Origin: Ampelomyces quisqualis
Taxonomy: Eukaryota > Ascomycota > Dothideomycetes > Pleosporales > Phaeosphaeriaceae
Assembly (NCBI GenBank): GCA_018398575.1
Contig: JAGTXZ010000003.1
Location: 1,550,001-1,614,000 of the forward strand
Direction: 5' to 3'
Length of the DNA: 64,000 nucleotides
The translations under genes and the position numbers were made by a program. Under the pieces are notes generated by a model. That model did not search any database. It was given only the letters and a program-made list of their open reading frames with translations, and was not told the DNA's origin. Below, one piece after another: positions 34,860-46,852 of this stretch. Position 1 is the first letter of the stretch. Each line of letters opens with the position of its first letter.

Positions 34860-36850
34860 TACTAGTATAGGTCTATACTTATATTATTGTCTTAGATATT
34901 AAGGTAAGAGGCAGGTACGCGTTATAGGTAACGTAATTAAAAATTTAGGAACGTAATATCTTGTAGAGAAATGTTAAGATAAGGTAAAAGCTATAATATT
35001 AGTAAGTAGTTGCATAGTGCTGCTAAAAGCTTATTAGTATCCCAAAATAATACTATTAGGTAGTGCCTTATAGAAAGTAGTAAATAGTTAGGCATGTACT
35101 ATTCTACTACTCCTAAGCTTACACTATCTTAGGTATATCTATTTGCAATTACTCTTCTGCTACATAAGAGTCTTTAGAGGCACTATAGCCCTGCTATTAG
35201 ACCTTATAGAACTATTGTTTCTAACAATTGCTAGGGACCTTGCAGAGTTCCTTAGTAAGGATCTAGTTAACAATATATTTTAGCTCTTTCTTACAGGCAA
35301 GACTAGTTACTAGCCTAAGAGGTTTATTCTATGCTGCTTCTACTACTTCTCTAGCTGCTATAGGCAGGTAGCTGTATAGGTCTAAAGATGCTAGCTCTAA
35401 GTAGACAACCAAAACAACTAGGTATATTTTAAGTCTAGCTAGTAGATTAAGTTAAAACGCGTTTTTACTAATTTTTTTAAGAACCTTAAACAGCCTATCT
35501 TTAATAACATCAAGCGCTAAGGTATATAGGATACAGTACTTGCAATTAGTCTTACGCGTTAGCCTAAGAAAAACTAAGTTACTAATCTTAATTAGTAAGT
35601 GCTAACAGTTATAGTATATAGCTATACGGGCCTGCGCTAGCTTAAGAGCTTCCTTAGCTTAAGCCTAAATATTATAGTAGTTGCGTAGAAATTGCTCTGC
35701 TAACTTATATTAGATAGTAGAATTATAGATAGTAACGCTGTTGTAAGAGTAGGTACTATAGAAGAGCTTAAAAGGTAACTTTCTTATTATAAAATTGCAG
35801 GTAGTATTAATTGCGAATTGCACGTTAGGTAAAAGCTTATCCTACCTAATTATTAGAGTGTTGTAATTGGCAATTATACACTAGAGAGTAATCTTAACAA
35901 TTTAATTTATCTTCTTACTTTAACTGTCTGCCTACAGGTAATAGGCAGTTGTTATTACTAGAGTAGTTTCTATCTTTTTAAAGAGGGCTTGCTAAAACTT
36001 AGCTAAAAAGCGCCTATTGCGATTAGAAATAATAGCCTTTAGTAGAATCTATTTGCATACAACGTAATTCTAAAAATAAATAGCCTAGTAATAGGCGTTA
36101 CCTTATACCTCCTCTAAGTAATTTAGGTTGTTAGCTTTACCTTGCCTGCCTACTACACTAGGAAATAGTTTAACAGCTTTAGTAGCTTTGTTAGTAATAG
36201 TAAGAATGCAATTGTAACTATTAGGTGTAACTAGTAGTCTAACAATAAAGTCTATTATAATTGCGTAGAAAGGTAAAAACAGGTACTTAATAGGCTGTAT
36301 TTCCCTAGCTAGTATTTTGGTTAAAGGTTAGCAAACGCTATATTATAGACACGTAGTAATATATTTAGTAGTATACTTACACAGGTTTAGTAGGTATATT
36401 AATATTTAGATTTGTTTGCACGTTCTAATAACGCTAGAGTACCTAACGTTATTATGCGCTAGCTTTAGAACGTTACAATATAGTAATTATAGAATATATA
36501 GTTATTCTTGTCTGTTAGGTAACATTTAGTATATAAGACTAGAATATAGATCTATAGAGAAACTTTTACAGGTTACTAGTAGTTACAGGTTACGTTCTAC
36601 TTAATCTATAATATTGTAGTAGACTTTGCAGAGAGCTAGGTCTGTCTTTAATACCTATAGTAGGCTGTCTTAAAACTTGTTATTTATCTAAATAAGTTCT
36701 GCCTTATATAAGGCATCTAAGGGATAGGCTTTAGATGTAAAGAGGAAGACTAGTTCCTGTATAGCAGTACCTGTTAGCTTCTATAGAGTAAGGCAGAAGC
36801 TAGTAGAGAGAGATTTCTATCTGTTATAAGTAAGAAGGCTCTATAGGGCG
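34860..36850 (-). pseudogene. Gypsy-2 integrase
   Basis: Minus strand. The DDE core is clear at about 35820-36070: ISNRNRRFLAKF followed by LVITTAYYL.AD and NQIVKITL, then LLPNVQFAINT. These match ISDRDPRFTSxFW, TTAYHPQxDGQ, NQxVE and LPxxEFAxN of Gypsy integrases. The catalytic Asp in SDRD and the Asp before GQ are damaged to Asn or lost neighbours. Integrase follows RT-RNase H on the same strand, as expected. No chromodomain was seen toward 34860. Confidence 0.8.
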
Positions 36851-36879
36851 TTTGCAAAAGGTGTTAGAGCTAGTTTAAC

Positions 36880-38734
36880 TAGGTGTAAAGTTTGCATTCT
36901 AAACAGAGTATTAGCGTTTAGATAATTCTTGCTAGAGATGTGTTAAATTTCTATTTTGCTATAGTAGCAGGCAAAGAACAGTTACTAGAACTATAGCTAC
37001 TTAAAGCGTTTACCTTGCACTAGGCTCTTATTCTTAAACGCGTTTATAATAGCTAAGTAGTCTATATACACTAGAAACTTCTTGTAATTAGTGTACTGTA
37101 GCAGCTTCTTAAGAGCCTATACAAGCGCTACAGTCTTTAGTTTAGTTAGCTAGTATTACAATTCTGTAGAAGAGAGTATCTTTAAAAGGTATAAAATAGG
37201 TTGCTCTACTAAATTGTCTAGGTCTAATGCGTTAAGCTAGTAAACTGCGTAGCTAAAACTGCGTTTATAGCTTCTATCTATGTAGAAAATAAATGGTTAA
37301 GAAAAGTCTAGGTGCGCAAGAGTAGGCAAAGCGCATAGCTTATTTTTAAGCTTCTTAAAAGTAGTCTTTGCTTTATAACGTTGTTAGCTATCTATAAAAT
37401 CTGTTACTAGCGTTATTTTAGAGTAACGTTGTTATTTATACTCTTTCTTAGGAGCATCTTTAAGGCAACAGGTTTTAAGCGTGTTTAGAGGTATGCATAT
37501 ATTAGAGTAGTATCTTACAAACTTCTAGTAAAACCTAAAGAGGCCTACTGCATATTCTAGTTGCTAGATAGTTTGTAGGAAGGTTATAAACCAGATAGCC
37601 TTAGTCTTCTCCTGTACAGTGCTAAGTTCTAGTCTTAACACGTAATGTCCTAGGGCTTAGATAGAAGAGTAACTAAAGTAATATTTAGCAAAAGATAGAG
37701 TTACTTTAGCCTTTTCTAAGAGAGTTAAGGCCTTGTCTAGATGTACTAGGTAATTCTCTAGCGTACAGCTAAATATAATAATGTTGTTAATATATATAAG
37801 TATAAAGTCCTAAAGATATTAATTAAACAACTATTCTATTTAATGTTAGAAGAAACTAGGGCTGCAGGCGAGGCCTATAGTAGAGCTAAGGAATATTTCA
37901 TAACCTTAGTGTACTGTTACAAAAGTAGTCTTCTATTAATCTTCCTCTATAATGTCCTGTTAGAAGAAGCTTTTAACAAAGTTAAGCAACAAGAACACTA
38001 TTACGCTACCTATAGCTAACAGAATAGTATCTTACTTAGGAAGCTGGTAGGCGTTAGGTATAAGAGCCTTATTAACCTAGCGCATGTTAACTACTACTTA
38101 AGGCTTGTTGTTTTTCTAAACTACAAAGGCTAGAGACGCTACAAGACTAGGTAAACCTAGTAGAACTTTCTTGATTTAGCCTTACTTAGTAAGAAGATTA
38201 AGAACCTTATTAATAGCTTTCTTATTGCGTTTAGACTAGTTATATAGGGCCTGTTTAAGCTTTAATAAATTGATCCTATTATAAAAAGGAATAGGTATCT
38301 TTACTCTATTGTTAAATTAACCTAGTTTCTTGCGCTACAGAGATTAATAGCCTGTTAATATCTTTTGAATACACTTCTAATAGTCCTCTCCAAATAGAGT
38401 AGATATATCTACTCTGTTTACTTTAATTTTATTATTAGGCAGCTCTATAATAAAGGGCGATCTAGTAGGCAGGTTATCTGGTTTATTATTACCTATTGGG
38501 ATAGGTATCTCTTTAAAGAGATAGTTAAGGAAATACAGCAGGTTAGCTTAACAGTAAAGGGGAAAAGCCTGCTTTAAATAGCTAATAATCTAACCTTAAT
38601 AGATTGCAACGTTACAGTTACCTAAATTGTTAAATAGTATCTTAGATTTGTCTCTGTTTACTAGTTAATTTCTAGCAGAGGCAAAGGTATTTGTTAAGAG
38701 GTCTGCTACTAGTTATATAGTAAAGAGGTACTCT
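36880..38734 (-). pseudogene. Gypsy-2 reverse transcriptase and RNase H
   Basis: Minus strand, reading from 38734 downwards. It has KIPIPFYNRINLLKLKQALY and a VLNLLTK.G linker, then VVVNMR.VNKALIPNAYQLPK, SVIVFLLLNFVKSFF.QDI, KTTFVTVH.GYE, and YINNIIIFS at 37780-37794 (YIDD with both Asp changed to Asn). These follow the order of Gypsy RT motifs with the KGFFQ-type block of one fungal lineage. RNase H lies at about 36900-37450. Coding sequence is cut at 38739 by Gypsy-3 insertion; the frame resumes at 47366. Confidence 0.85.
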
Positions 38735-38739
38735 AATTT

Positions 38740-39247
38740 TGTTAAGACTATTAGTCTAGTAGCAAACAATAAGAATACTAGTGTAAACTAGGTGTATAGC
38801 TAAGGTTAGTTTTTGTAGATAGGTATAGAGTTGCTTTAGATATAGAGGGTATTATTACTAAGATAGTAAAGGCTAAAGCTTTCTAAAAAGAGTAACAAAG
38901 GTTATATAGCTTAATATAACTAACTTAAGTTATTAAAATATAAGTTAAATATAATAATCTATAAAGGTCTATTATAGTTCCTATATACTAAAGAGATTCT
39001 ACACGTTCTATGTTATCTTATACTATTCTATGCGTAGTATACTATAGGATTCTGTAGGACGTTGTAGGACGCACGTAACTTATCTTATAGTAGCTTTCTA
39101 CTAAGACTATAGGATTACGTACTCTACAGAGTAGCGTTATCTATTAGTTCTTATATGCTAACCTGTTTACTAACCCCCTAAGGTAGTTTCTATTGTTACT
39201 TTTCTATATAGCCTTGTTGTGTTCTGTCTCTTCTAAGGTTTGTAATA
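38740..39247 (-). repeat. Gypsy-3 3' LTR
   Basis: This 508-bp LTR starts TGTTAAGACTATT and ends TTTGTAATA on the plus strand. It matches 46853-47360 along its full length; differences are mainly transitions. It is 3' relative to the minus-strand pol. Confidence 0.9.
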
Positions 39248-39299
39248 CTATTCTCTCTTCTTACTGTTTGTGTCCTTATAAACTAACCTTATAGTTTTC

Positions 39300-39762
39300 T
39301 GCAGTACTACTTACTATTACAACTTAGGTAATTATATAAATAGTACTAGTTAACTTGCAATAGTCTTGTGTTAATACTATACAAAGAAGAATTTAGAGTG
39401 CTGTATATTGTCTTTAAAGAAAGAGTGTAGGAATTACTATTAGAATAGTGTAAAGTTGTGTATTCTAGTAAAAGTTCTACTTCTAGATTTCTTAAAACTA
39501 AATAAGAAGTTAGCTTGTCTAGAGTAACAGAAGTCTAAGGCTAATATAGTAGAAGTAAAAGCGCTTAAGGCTTTGCTTGCAGCGCGTTTAAAAAAGAATT
39601 TGCTCTAAAAACAAAGAAAGTTGTTAAAGCGTTAAGAACAGTATTTAGTAGATAAATTAGGAAAGTTTATAGCAGAGATTAAGGCGTTAGAAGTAGGGGA
39701 GAGTCTTCTTTAGGAGATGTTCTTGCTAGAAGATAGTACAATACCTAGTACTCTAGCTCTAG
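39300..39762 (+). pseudogene. Coiled-coil accessory ORF of Gypsy-3, opposite to pol
   Basis: A plus-strand frame between pol and the 3' LTR, divergent from pol. It reads as a Lys/Leu/Glu-rich helix: VEVKALKALLAARLKKNLL, KQRKLLKR, KLGKFIAEIKALEVGESLL, ending in a short acidic tail that runs into E4. The only in-frame stops are TAA/TAG. A Cys-bearing stretch (WCKVVYSSKSSTSR in an adjacent frame near 39450-39490) may be the damaged cysteine motif. It resembles the frames at 53497-54201 and 12793-13066 in place and character. Confidence 0.45.
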
Positions 39763-40597
39763 CGTTAGGAAAATACAACGTTAGCAACATCCGCGACATT
39801 AGCGACACTGTTAGAACAGTCAACCAGACAGTTCTTGACTGTACTCAACTGTCCCTAGGGTCCCCTATTTGTTCTGGCTGCCTAATTAGACAAAAACGCC
39901 CAAATTGATCCACCTGATCCACTGGACCCACCTGCCCCACCCGCGCAATTACGTAATTATTCTAAAAACCTAAAATATAGAGCTTAATTCCCTCTTTAAA
40001 ACGCACTATTTAGAATTTTTATAGCTGCTCTAGTTGCTAAGATGCACGGCAGTAAAGTTTGTAACTTTTTAATGTTCTTTGCCAAGGCCTGTTTTCGCTA
40101 AAGCTCTAGCACTTTAACTAGATAATATATTATATTTTTTATAAAAGAAATAGTAACTAAAGTGCAGATTTTACTCTAGAACATTTTATTATATTATATT
40201 ATATAGCAGGTGCGTAGATCTGTTGTGTTGAACGTACTTTAAAGTTTTTTTAAAAAAGTTTATAACTTTAACGCGCTATATCTTAATAACTAGAGCAGCT
40301 ACAAAAATTCTAAATTGTGTATTTTAAAGAGGGAATTCTGCTCTATATTTTGTATTTTTAGGTTACTTACGTAATTATGAAAATACAGCTATATGTAAAA
40401 TTGGCGACATTAGCGACTCTGTTAGATCTAGCAACTCTAGCAACTCTGTTAAGTTGCTATTAGGTCGCTGTTAGGTTGCTAGCAACTAAAAGTAAGTAGG
40501 GCAACTTTAGCAAATTGTCTAGTAGACAGTATTACTATTAGGCCGCCGCAGGTTGCGGCAATTAGGCTAACCAGAACAATCTTAAATTTTCCTAATA
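39763..40597 (-). repeat. E4: inverted copy of the E repeat inside Gypsy-3
   Basis: This 835-bp minus-strand copy has plus-strand ends CGTTAGGAAAA and TTTTCCTAATA. Its 5' third carries the AGATCTAACAGAG segment like E1, whereas its 3' end is close to the E3/E5 type, with a distinct variant (gttgagtacagtcaag). It is the least mutated stretch in its neighbourhood. It lies between the accessory frame and the integrase end of Gypsy-3. No unambiguous target duplication is visible. Confidence 0.85.
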
Positions 40598-40848
40598 AGA
40601 CTAGAGTTTACTTATGCCTTTCGCGCTTAAAGGTAATCCTAAGTTTAACGCGTTAATAGGCGTTTTACACAATATTGTGCTAGTAGTTAGTAACAATTTA
40701 TAAGGTTTATTTCTAGTTTCTATGTGTTTTCTAAGTTATTATATCCTAACTATTTAACTAAGTATTTCTTTTAATAGTTGTTACCTTAGTGTATTATTAT
40801 TTTTTTAACTTTAAATTTATTTTCTTCTTTAAGTTTATAGTAAAAGGT

Positions 40849-42120
40849 TTACTGTAATAGTGTTTCTAGGTTAGCTAGTTCTAGTAGGCTTACGTAGAAT
40901 CTAGAGTAAATCTTTGTATCTAGTAGAAGCTTAAGTGTATATGTAACTAGTCTGTTCCTTTTTAAAATTAAAAATAGTCTAACTTTAACGTAGTTAAGTC
41001 CTTTGCTTAGTTGTTTTATGTATAGATTTTTAGTGTAGAGATACACCTTATCTTCCTCTTTTAGCTAAAATACTGTTTTTTATTTTCTATTAATATATAA
41101 GATGCTTTGTGTCTAAGCGTGTTGTATTTGTTCTTCTATTTTAGTATAGGTTTTCTTTATTTCTTCTACTGTCTGTATAGCAGCTTTAGCTTTTAGGCTA
41201 GGTAGTGTTCTTGTAAAGAGATTTAGATGTTGTCTATAGTTTGCAAAGTATAGCGTCTTACTTATAGCTTTAGATAATTTGTTATTATAGGCTAACTATG
41301 CTATTAGTAATAGCAAAACCCAATTTGTCTACTATAGGTTGCTGTATATTTTAAGATACGTCTTTATAGTTCTGTTTGTCCTTTCTGTTTAGCTATCTGT
41401 TTAGAGATAATAAGCTGTTAATAGCTTTTGTTGCGTCTTAATTTTTGCTATTAAGGTAGTCTAATAATTTAACGTAAAGAGTTTATCTTAATTGCTAATA
41501 ATTAACTTTAGTATGCTATAGTATCTAATAAGTCTATTCTTAAGTACGTGTGCTAGCTAAATAGCTGTATAGTCTTGTTAAAAGAGTAGTATTATAGCGT
41601 ATTTTGTAAAGCAATCTACTATAACTATAATAGCGTTATAGGCTAATCCTGTAGCAGAGTCTTTTAACAGTAGTAGTTCTGTTATAAAGTCTATTAATAT
41701 GTTAGTCTAAGGCTTAGTTAGGAGCTCTATTAGCTGCATTTCTCTATAAGGTGTGTGTGTACTATATTTGTTGTATTAATAGTCTACATATTTCTTAATG
41801 TAAGCGCTTATCTTATTCTTTATGTTTTTAAACTAGTAATTCTATTAAATTAGTTCTATAGTTTAGCTTACTCTAGAATAACTATGTACTGTGTTATTAT
41901 AGTATTGTTGTATAATTAATTCCTGTAATTCTTCTAGAATATTAATTCTAATTTTTATTGTTAGGTTATTAATGTACTTTACTAGTCTAAGAGATCTGTT
42001 GTTTTATCTTTTAAGGATGCTTAAGCTGTTAATAGTTTTAGTTCTAGCAATATTTAATCTTTAGCTAAGAGCGTCTACTCTGCTATTATCTTTTCTAGGT
42101 ATATAGACAATTTTAAACTT
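40849..42120 (-). pseudogene. Gypsy-3 integrase with preserved C-terminal module
   Basis: Minus strand. The last 65 codons (41046-40849) are fully open and read YLYTKNLYIKQLSKGLNYVK, then LILKRN, YTLKLLLDTKIYSRFYVSLLEL. This is the WLSTKNI-R-KRPSKKLDxK...GPF...HPVFHVSLLEP module of chromovirus-type integrases. The DDE core lies upstream to about 42120 and is damaged. The residual 240 bases to E4 show no clear chromodomain. Confidence 0.8.
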
Positions 42121-42149
42121 ATATTATTCTAACATCTCTAACTATTATA

Positions 42150-43500
42150 CTTGTCTTTAATTAAGTACTTTAGTAGTAGTAAAGGTTGTTAGGTTTTTAT
42201 AGTCTAAGTATGTTGTAAGATCTAAGTAACTCTCTGTGTAGATTCTCTAATGTTTAAGTGCTACTATAATTGCAAGTAGTTCTTTGTTATATATATTGTA
42301 ATTTTCTTCTAGTAGTATAAACTTTTATAAGTAGTAGGCTATTAGGTACTATTTTCTATTTTATTCTTATTTTGCGCACATTCTAATTGCTAAATCTAAT
42401 ACGTTAGTTTTAAATCTAAGTAGCTTTCTACTTCTAAATGTAATAAGAATAGGTAGTGCTATATAAGCGTCTTTAAGCGTCTTAAATGCTTAGCTTTATT
42501 CTTCTATCTATTTCTAAGGTGTATCTTTTTGTATAAGTTTAGTAAGTAGCGTAGCAATTAGTAAGAAGTTCTAAATAAACTATTAATTAAAGTTAACAAA
42601 GCCTAAGAAGGATTAGATATTCTTTACTATAGTAAGTGTTAGCTAATCTCTAACAACTTTAATCTTGTCCTTGCTTATTTATACTTTGTTCTTCCTAACT
42701 ATGTACCTTAGGAATTCTACTTCTTTCTAATACTATTTATACTTGTTAGAGTCTATTACTAGAAAGAACTTTTCTAGTAGTGTTAGAATTGTATAAACAT
42801 GTCCTATATATTCTTTCTTATTTTCTAAATAAATAAAGATATTGTTAAAGTATATAATAACAAATATATTAAGGTATTCTTAAAGTACGTTATTAATAAG
42901 TACTTAATACATTACTAGAGCGTTAGTAAGACTAAATAGTATTACTAGGTACTTATAGTAGCTATAGTATGTTCTAAACGCTATCTTTTATTCTTTGCCT
43001 TTCTTTATGCGTATAAGGTTATACGCGCCTCTTAGATCTAGTGCTGTAAAGATCTTTGCATAGGCTAGTTAATCCTATAGTTCTAAAATATTAGGTAGTA
43101 GGTATTAATTCTTAACTATAATATTATTAAGTTTCTAAAAGTTAATACATAGTTATAGTTTACTATTCTTCTTTAGTACAAATATAATTAGGTATCTAGC
43201 TAGTAATTCTAATGCTTAAATAGAACCTTTCTTTAGGTTTACTTAGATATACTCTTAGAGTGCTTTTAGCTCTTTTTCTAATAATCTATAGATTAGTCTA
43301 AAGGTTAGCCTTTTTCCTTCTTCTAAGACAATCTTGTAGTCCTACTCCTAATGCTTAGGCAGTGCTTCTAGACCTATTTCTTCTAAAAATAGTTTCTTAA
43401 ACTTTTTGTATTCTTTAGGTATATTAGAAGTTACACGTTTTTCTAAAACTTATAACGTATTAGTATTTCTTTCTTAATTGTCTAAGTTAACTAGTTGTGT
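42150..43500 (-). pseudogene. Gypsy-3 reverse transcriptase and RNase H
   Basis: Minus strand. RT motifs are in order: KIAFRTYYSYYKYLVILFSLTNALV (for KTAFRTRYGHYEYLVMPFGLTNAP), then the block ending VIIYFNNIFIYL, whose YFNN at 42838-42852 stands for YLDD with both Asp lost. RNase H lies at about 42150-42650. This is classic Ty3/Gypsy of the chromovirus type. All premature stops are TAG/TAA. Confidence 0.85.
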
Positions 43501-43839
43501 TTTTAACTACATCTTAGTTAAAGCAATATTATTAATTATCTTCTTATCTACTATTAAACGCTGCTAATACGTAGGCTTAGAATCTATTATATTGTTGTAA
43601 TTCCTTAGAGAAATAGATCTCTTCTCCTAGTCTATCTATAGGCTATTCTCTCTAAACTATAAGAGTCCTAATATAATATTGTAGGTAGCTAATCTAAAAA
43701 TGTCTAGGCATATTTTCTATTTAGTTCCTTAGATGTTAAGTTCTATAGTAGTCTTATATCTAATAAGTAACTTGTTAAGTATCTACTCTCTATTTGCAAT
43801 ATAAAGTTTATATAATTGTTATTTCTAGTAAGGTTAGAG

Positions 43840-43960
43840 CCTAGCTCTTAATAAGGCATTACTTAAAATATAGTTTACTTTTAATTCTAAATCTAGAAGC
43901 GCTTTTATTCTTGTTCTATTAACTCTTACTATAAGTTTTATAGGCTTAGCTAAGTTAATT
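43840..43960 (-). pseudogene. Gypsy-3 aspartic protease core
   Basis: The minus strand reads VRVNRTRIKALLDLELKVNYILSNALL, matching the IxVNGKxxxALLDSGSEVNxISxxLV pattern of Gypsy proteases. The active-site Asp is kept but the following Ser-Gly is altered. It is placed correctly between gag and RT. Confidence 0.7.
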
Positions 43961-44999
43961 GCGTTATAGCTCTAGGTCTCTTTTCTAAAGTCTAAGGTTA
44001 ACTTTAAAAAAGACTTGTTCTTTTTATATCTATTGTCTTCTTTATTATTATAGTGCTTTTTACACTTTAGTTGTAAGCAGAACTACTAGGTATAGTTTAT
44101 GCAGCTGCTGTTAACAAGTATTTTATTAGATATACTTTCTTTCTTTAATATATTAGGAAAACTTTTTATACTTTGTTTGTTATATAAGTAATTTGCGCAG
44201 GTATTTCTAGGGTAACTGTACTATTAGTACTTGCAAAGTTTCTTTTGCTAAGAAAAGTATTAGTTAATTTTACTACTATAATATATTAGGTAGTAGTTAC
44301 TATTATACGCTATCTATAATAGAAGTCTATGTTTTAGATTACAAGGATTCTGTAAGTATCTGTCTGTAAGTAGAATTTAATGTAATTTGTTTACCTTTCT
44401 ATTCTAGTATTTTACAGGCATAAGGCTTAGTACTAATACTTGCCTATTATTAGTATAGCATATCTGCTTTGTGTATAAGTTATAGTACGTCTTACGTAGT
44501 CTATTTACGTTTACCTCTTAATATAGTCTTCTAACTGTTGCATTCTAGCGCACTAGCTTAGGGCTAGCTAGTAGTAAGTATATATCTAGCTTATCTAGTG
44601 TAAGTTCTTAGTCTTTCTAGGTATTATAGACTCTCTTAGTCTCTTGTAGATCCTATGTTCTATAGACTCTGTTTCCTAAGTGTAGTAATTATTATTCTTC
44701 TATAACTTTATCTGTTCTTAGAAAGTACTTATCTGTCTATAGGCTAAGAGTATAATATTTTTATAGAAATTAGTAACATTATTCTATATGTTTTTAGTTA
44801 ACTTTGTTAGTTTAGTTATACTAGTTATAAATGTTTTGTTGCGTTTATAGTAAAAGTAGTCTTATCTATTAGAATTATTTAATATTATAGTTTTGTTTCT
44901 AATTGTATAGTAACGTAGTATTAGTTAAGACCTTGTTATTTAATAATATAGTAAAGGTGTCTTTTATCTATTCTACTATTAGTAGTCTATTAGTTATTT

Positions 45000-46852
45000 A
45001 GACAATAGGTTAATCTTTAATTACAATCTATTCTTTAATATCTTTTTCTAAAGTATTAGTTAATACATTAAGCTAGTATATAACTTTGTTTTTAGAGTAA
45101 TAGTCTTGCGCATAATATCTAACCTTATTACAGTTATAATAAGTAATTTTATTTTTATTAGGCCTATCTTCTTATAGTTGTTTCTTTAGGTAACTTTTCT
45201 ATTCTACGTTAGAAAAATTTAAGATTTATCTGATCGGCCCAATTGCCGCGACTCGCGGCAGCCCAACAGCGATACTGTCTACCAGACAATTTGCTAAAGT
45301 CGCCCTACTCACTTCTAGTCGCTAGCAACCTAACAGCAACCTGACAGTGTTACTAGTATTGCTAGTGTTACTAATGTTGCCAATTTTACTTACGTGACTG
45401 TATTGCTGTATTTTCATAATTACGTAAGTAACCTAAAAATACAAAATATAGAGCGGAATTCCCTCTTTAAAATGCACTATTCAGATTTTTTTTAGCTACT
45501 CTAGTTATTGAGATATAGCGCGTTGAAGTTATAAACTTTTTTAAAAAAACTTTAAAGTACGTTTAACACAATAGATCTTAACGCCTACACTAAAATATAT
45601 TAAAATAAAATAGTTCTATAGTAAAATCTACACTTTAGTTACTATTTTTTTAAAAAAAAATATAATATATTATCTAGTTAAAGTGCTAGAGCTTTAGCGA
45701 AAACAAGCCTTGGCAAAGAACATTAAAAAGTTACAAACTTCACTGCTGTGCATCTTAGCAACTAGAGCAGCTATAAAAATTCTAAATAGTGCGTTTTAAA
45801 GAGGGAATTAAGCTCTATATTTTAGGTTTTTAGAATAATTACGTAATTGCGCGGGTGGGGCAGGTAGGTCTAGTGGATCAGGTGGATCAATTTGGGCGTC
45901 TTTGTCTAATTAGGCAGCCAGAATAAATAGGGGACCCTAGGGACAGTTAAGCACAGTTAAGAACTATCTAGTAGCTAGCAGTACAGTTGTGTTAATAGTG
46001 TCGCTAATGTTACAGATGTTGCTAACGTTGTGTTTTTCTAACGTAGGCCTTTGTTAAGATTGTCTAAGTGCATAGCTTTAGGTCTGTACCCTAAGTATAC
46101 TCCTAGTAGGCGTAGTTAATAAGTTTCTTGTCTAGAGTAGTAGTGCTGTTATCCTTTATTTAGTTGTATTTGTCTCTAATATCTTTTGTTTAGGCAAAAT
46201 CCTTTATATCTCTATAGTAGACGTAAGAAGTATAACCTATCTTTAAGTGCTAATTTATAGAGTTTGTTATTTAGGCAAATAGCTTTATTCTAAAGTTCTT
46301 TAAGAGTAGTAATATATGTTTTGCTACGCATAAGTTTAGCTTATATAGTAGCCTTAAGGCCTTATTTATATATACGCATTAGAGCAGTATTATTCTACTA
46401 GATTTGTTTAGTGTATTATTAAAAAACATTAGTATAGTTAGTAGCTAATTAGGTTTGTTTTAGACTTTAGATTTTTTGTTCTGTAATTACAGATTTCTTA
46501 AGAGGTAAGAAGATCTGCTACAAGCGTGTTTTAAACGCGTGCTAGTCTTCTACAAAGTTACTGTTATCTGCGTCTATAATATTATTATCTATATACTTTT
46601 AGATAATTAGAAGTATCTATTTCTTAGCGTTACCTTTTATATAAGTTATAGTAAGGATAACTTTATTATTATTCTTAATCTTATCTTCTTTTACGTAGAA
46701 GTGCCTGTTAAATAAGAGAATCTAGGTCTTAAGTTTATTACAGTCTTTATAGTAGAGATTAGGTTTATTAACTTTAAGTCTAGATTGTCCTACTTAGGAA
46801 TACTTAGGTGTATCTATTGCAATATTACTACTTATTATAAGAGTGTTTAAAG
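45000..46852 (-). pseudogene. Gypsy-3 gag with CCHC knuckle, split by E5
   Basis: Minus-strand frame on both sides of E5. Upstream of E5 it reads HLKIGYTSYVYYRDIKDFA and KYN.IKDNSTTTLDKKLINY (about 46150-46260), typical of a capsid C-terminal region. Downstream, at 45099-45144, it reads YYNCNKVRYYAQDY, a CCHC knuckle CYNCNKVGHYAQDC in which Cys1, Gly, His and Cys4 have been mutated. The frame on the two sides of E5 differs by one base after removing E5 and one TA. Gag would package element RNA. Confidence 0.75.
45207..46043 (+). repeat. E5: E repeat inserted in Gypsy-3 gag
   Basis: This 837-bp copy has ends CGTTAGAAAAA and TTTTTCTAACG. It is flanked by TA on both sides (45205-45206 and 46044-46045), and the inverted match extends outward by one further pair (CTA/TAG). 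It interrupts gag, so it is a solo insertion or solo LTR. Both ends belong to the E3 type. It retains TGA, TGG, CCA and TCA while the surrounding gag has almost none, so it arrived after most of the damage to gag or escaped it. Confidence 0.85.

Noticed and set aside
39300..39762. Pogo-type transposase C-terminus
   Set aside because: The Lys/Leu-rich helix is reminiscent of transposase tails, but no helix-turn-helix or DDE domain lies upstream; the segment is confined between a Gypsy 3' LTR and E4.
39717..39908. Open plus-strand frame of 63 codons running into E4
   Set aside because: Its first 16 codons belong to the accessory frame of Gypsy-3; the rest is E4 read in that frame by chance. 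Not a separate gene.
39756..40602. TA or 5-bp target duplication around E4
   Set aside because: The left flank (tctag) and right flank (agact or aagac) do not agree under any end choice I tried.
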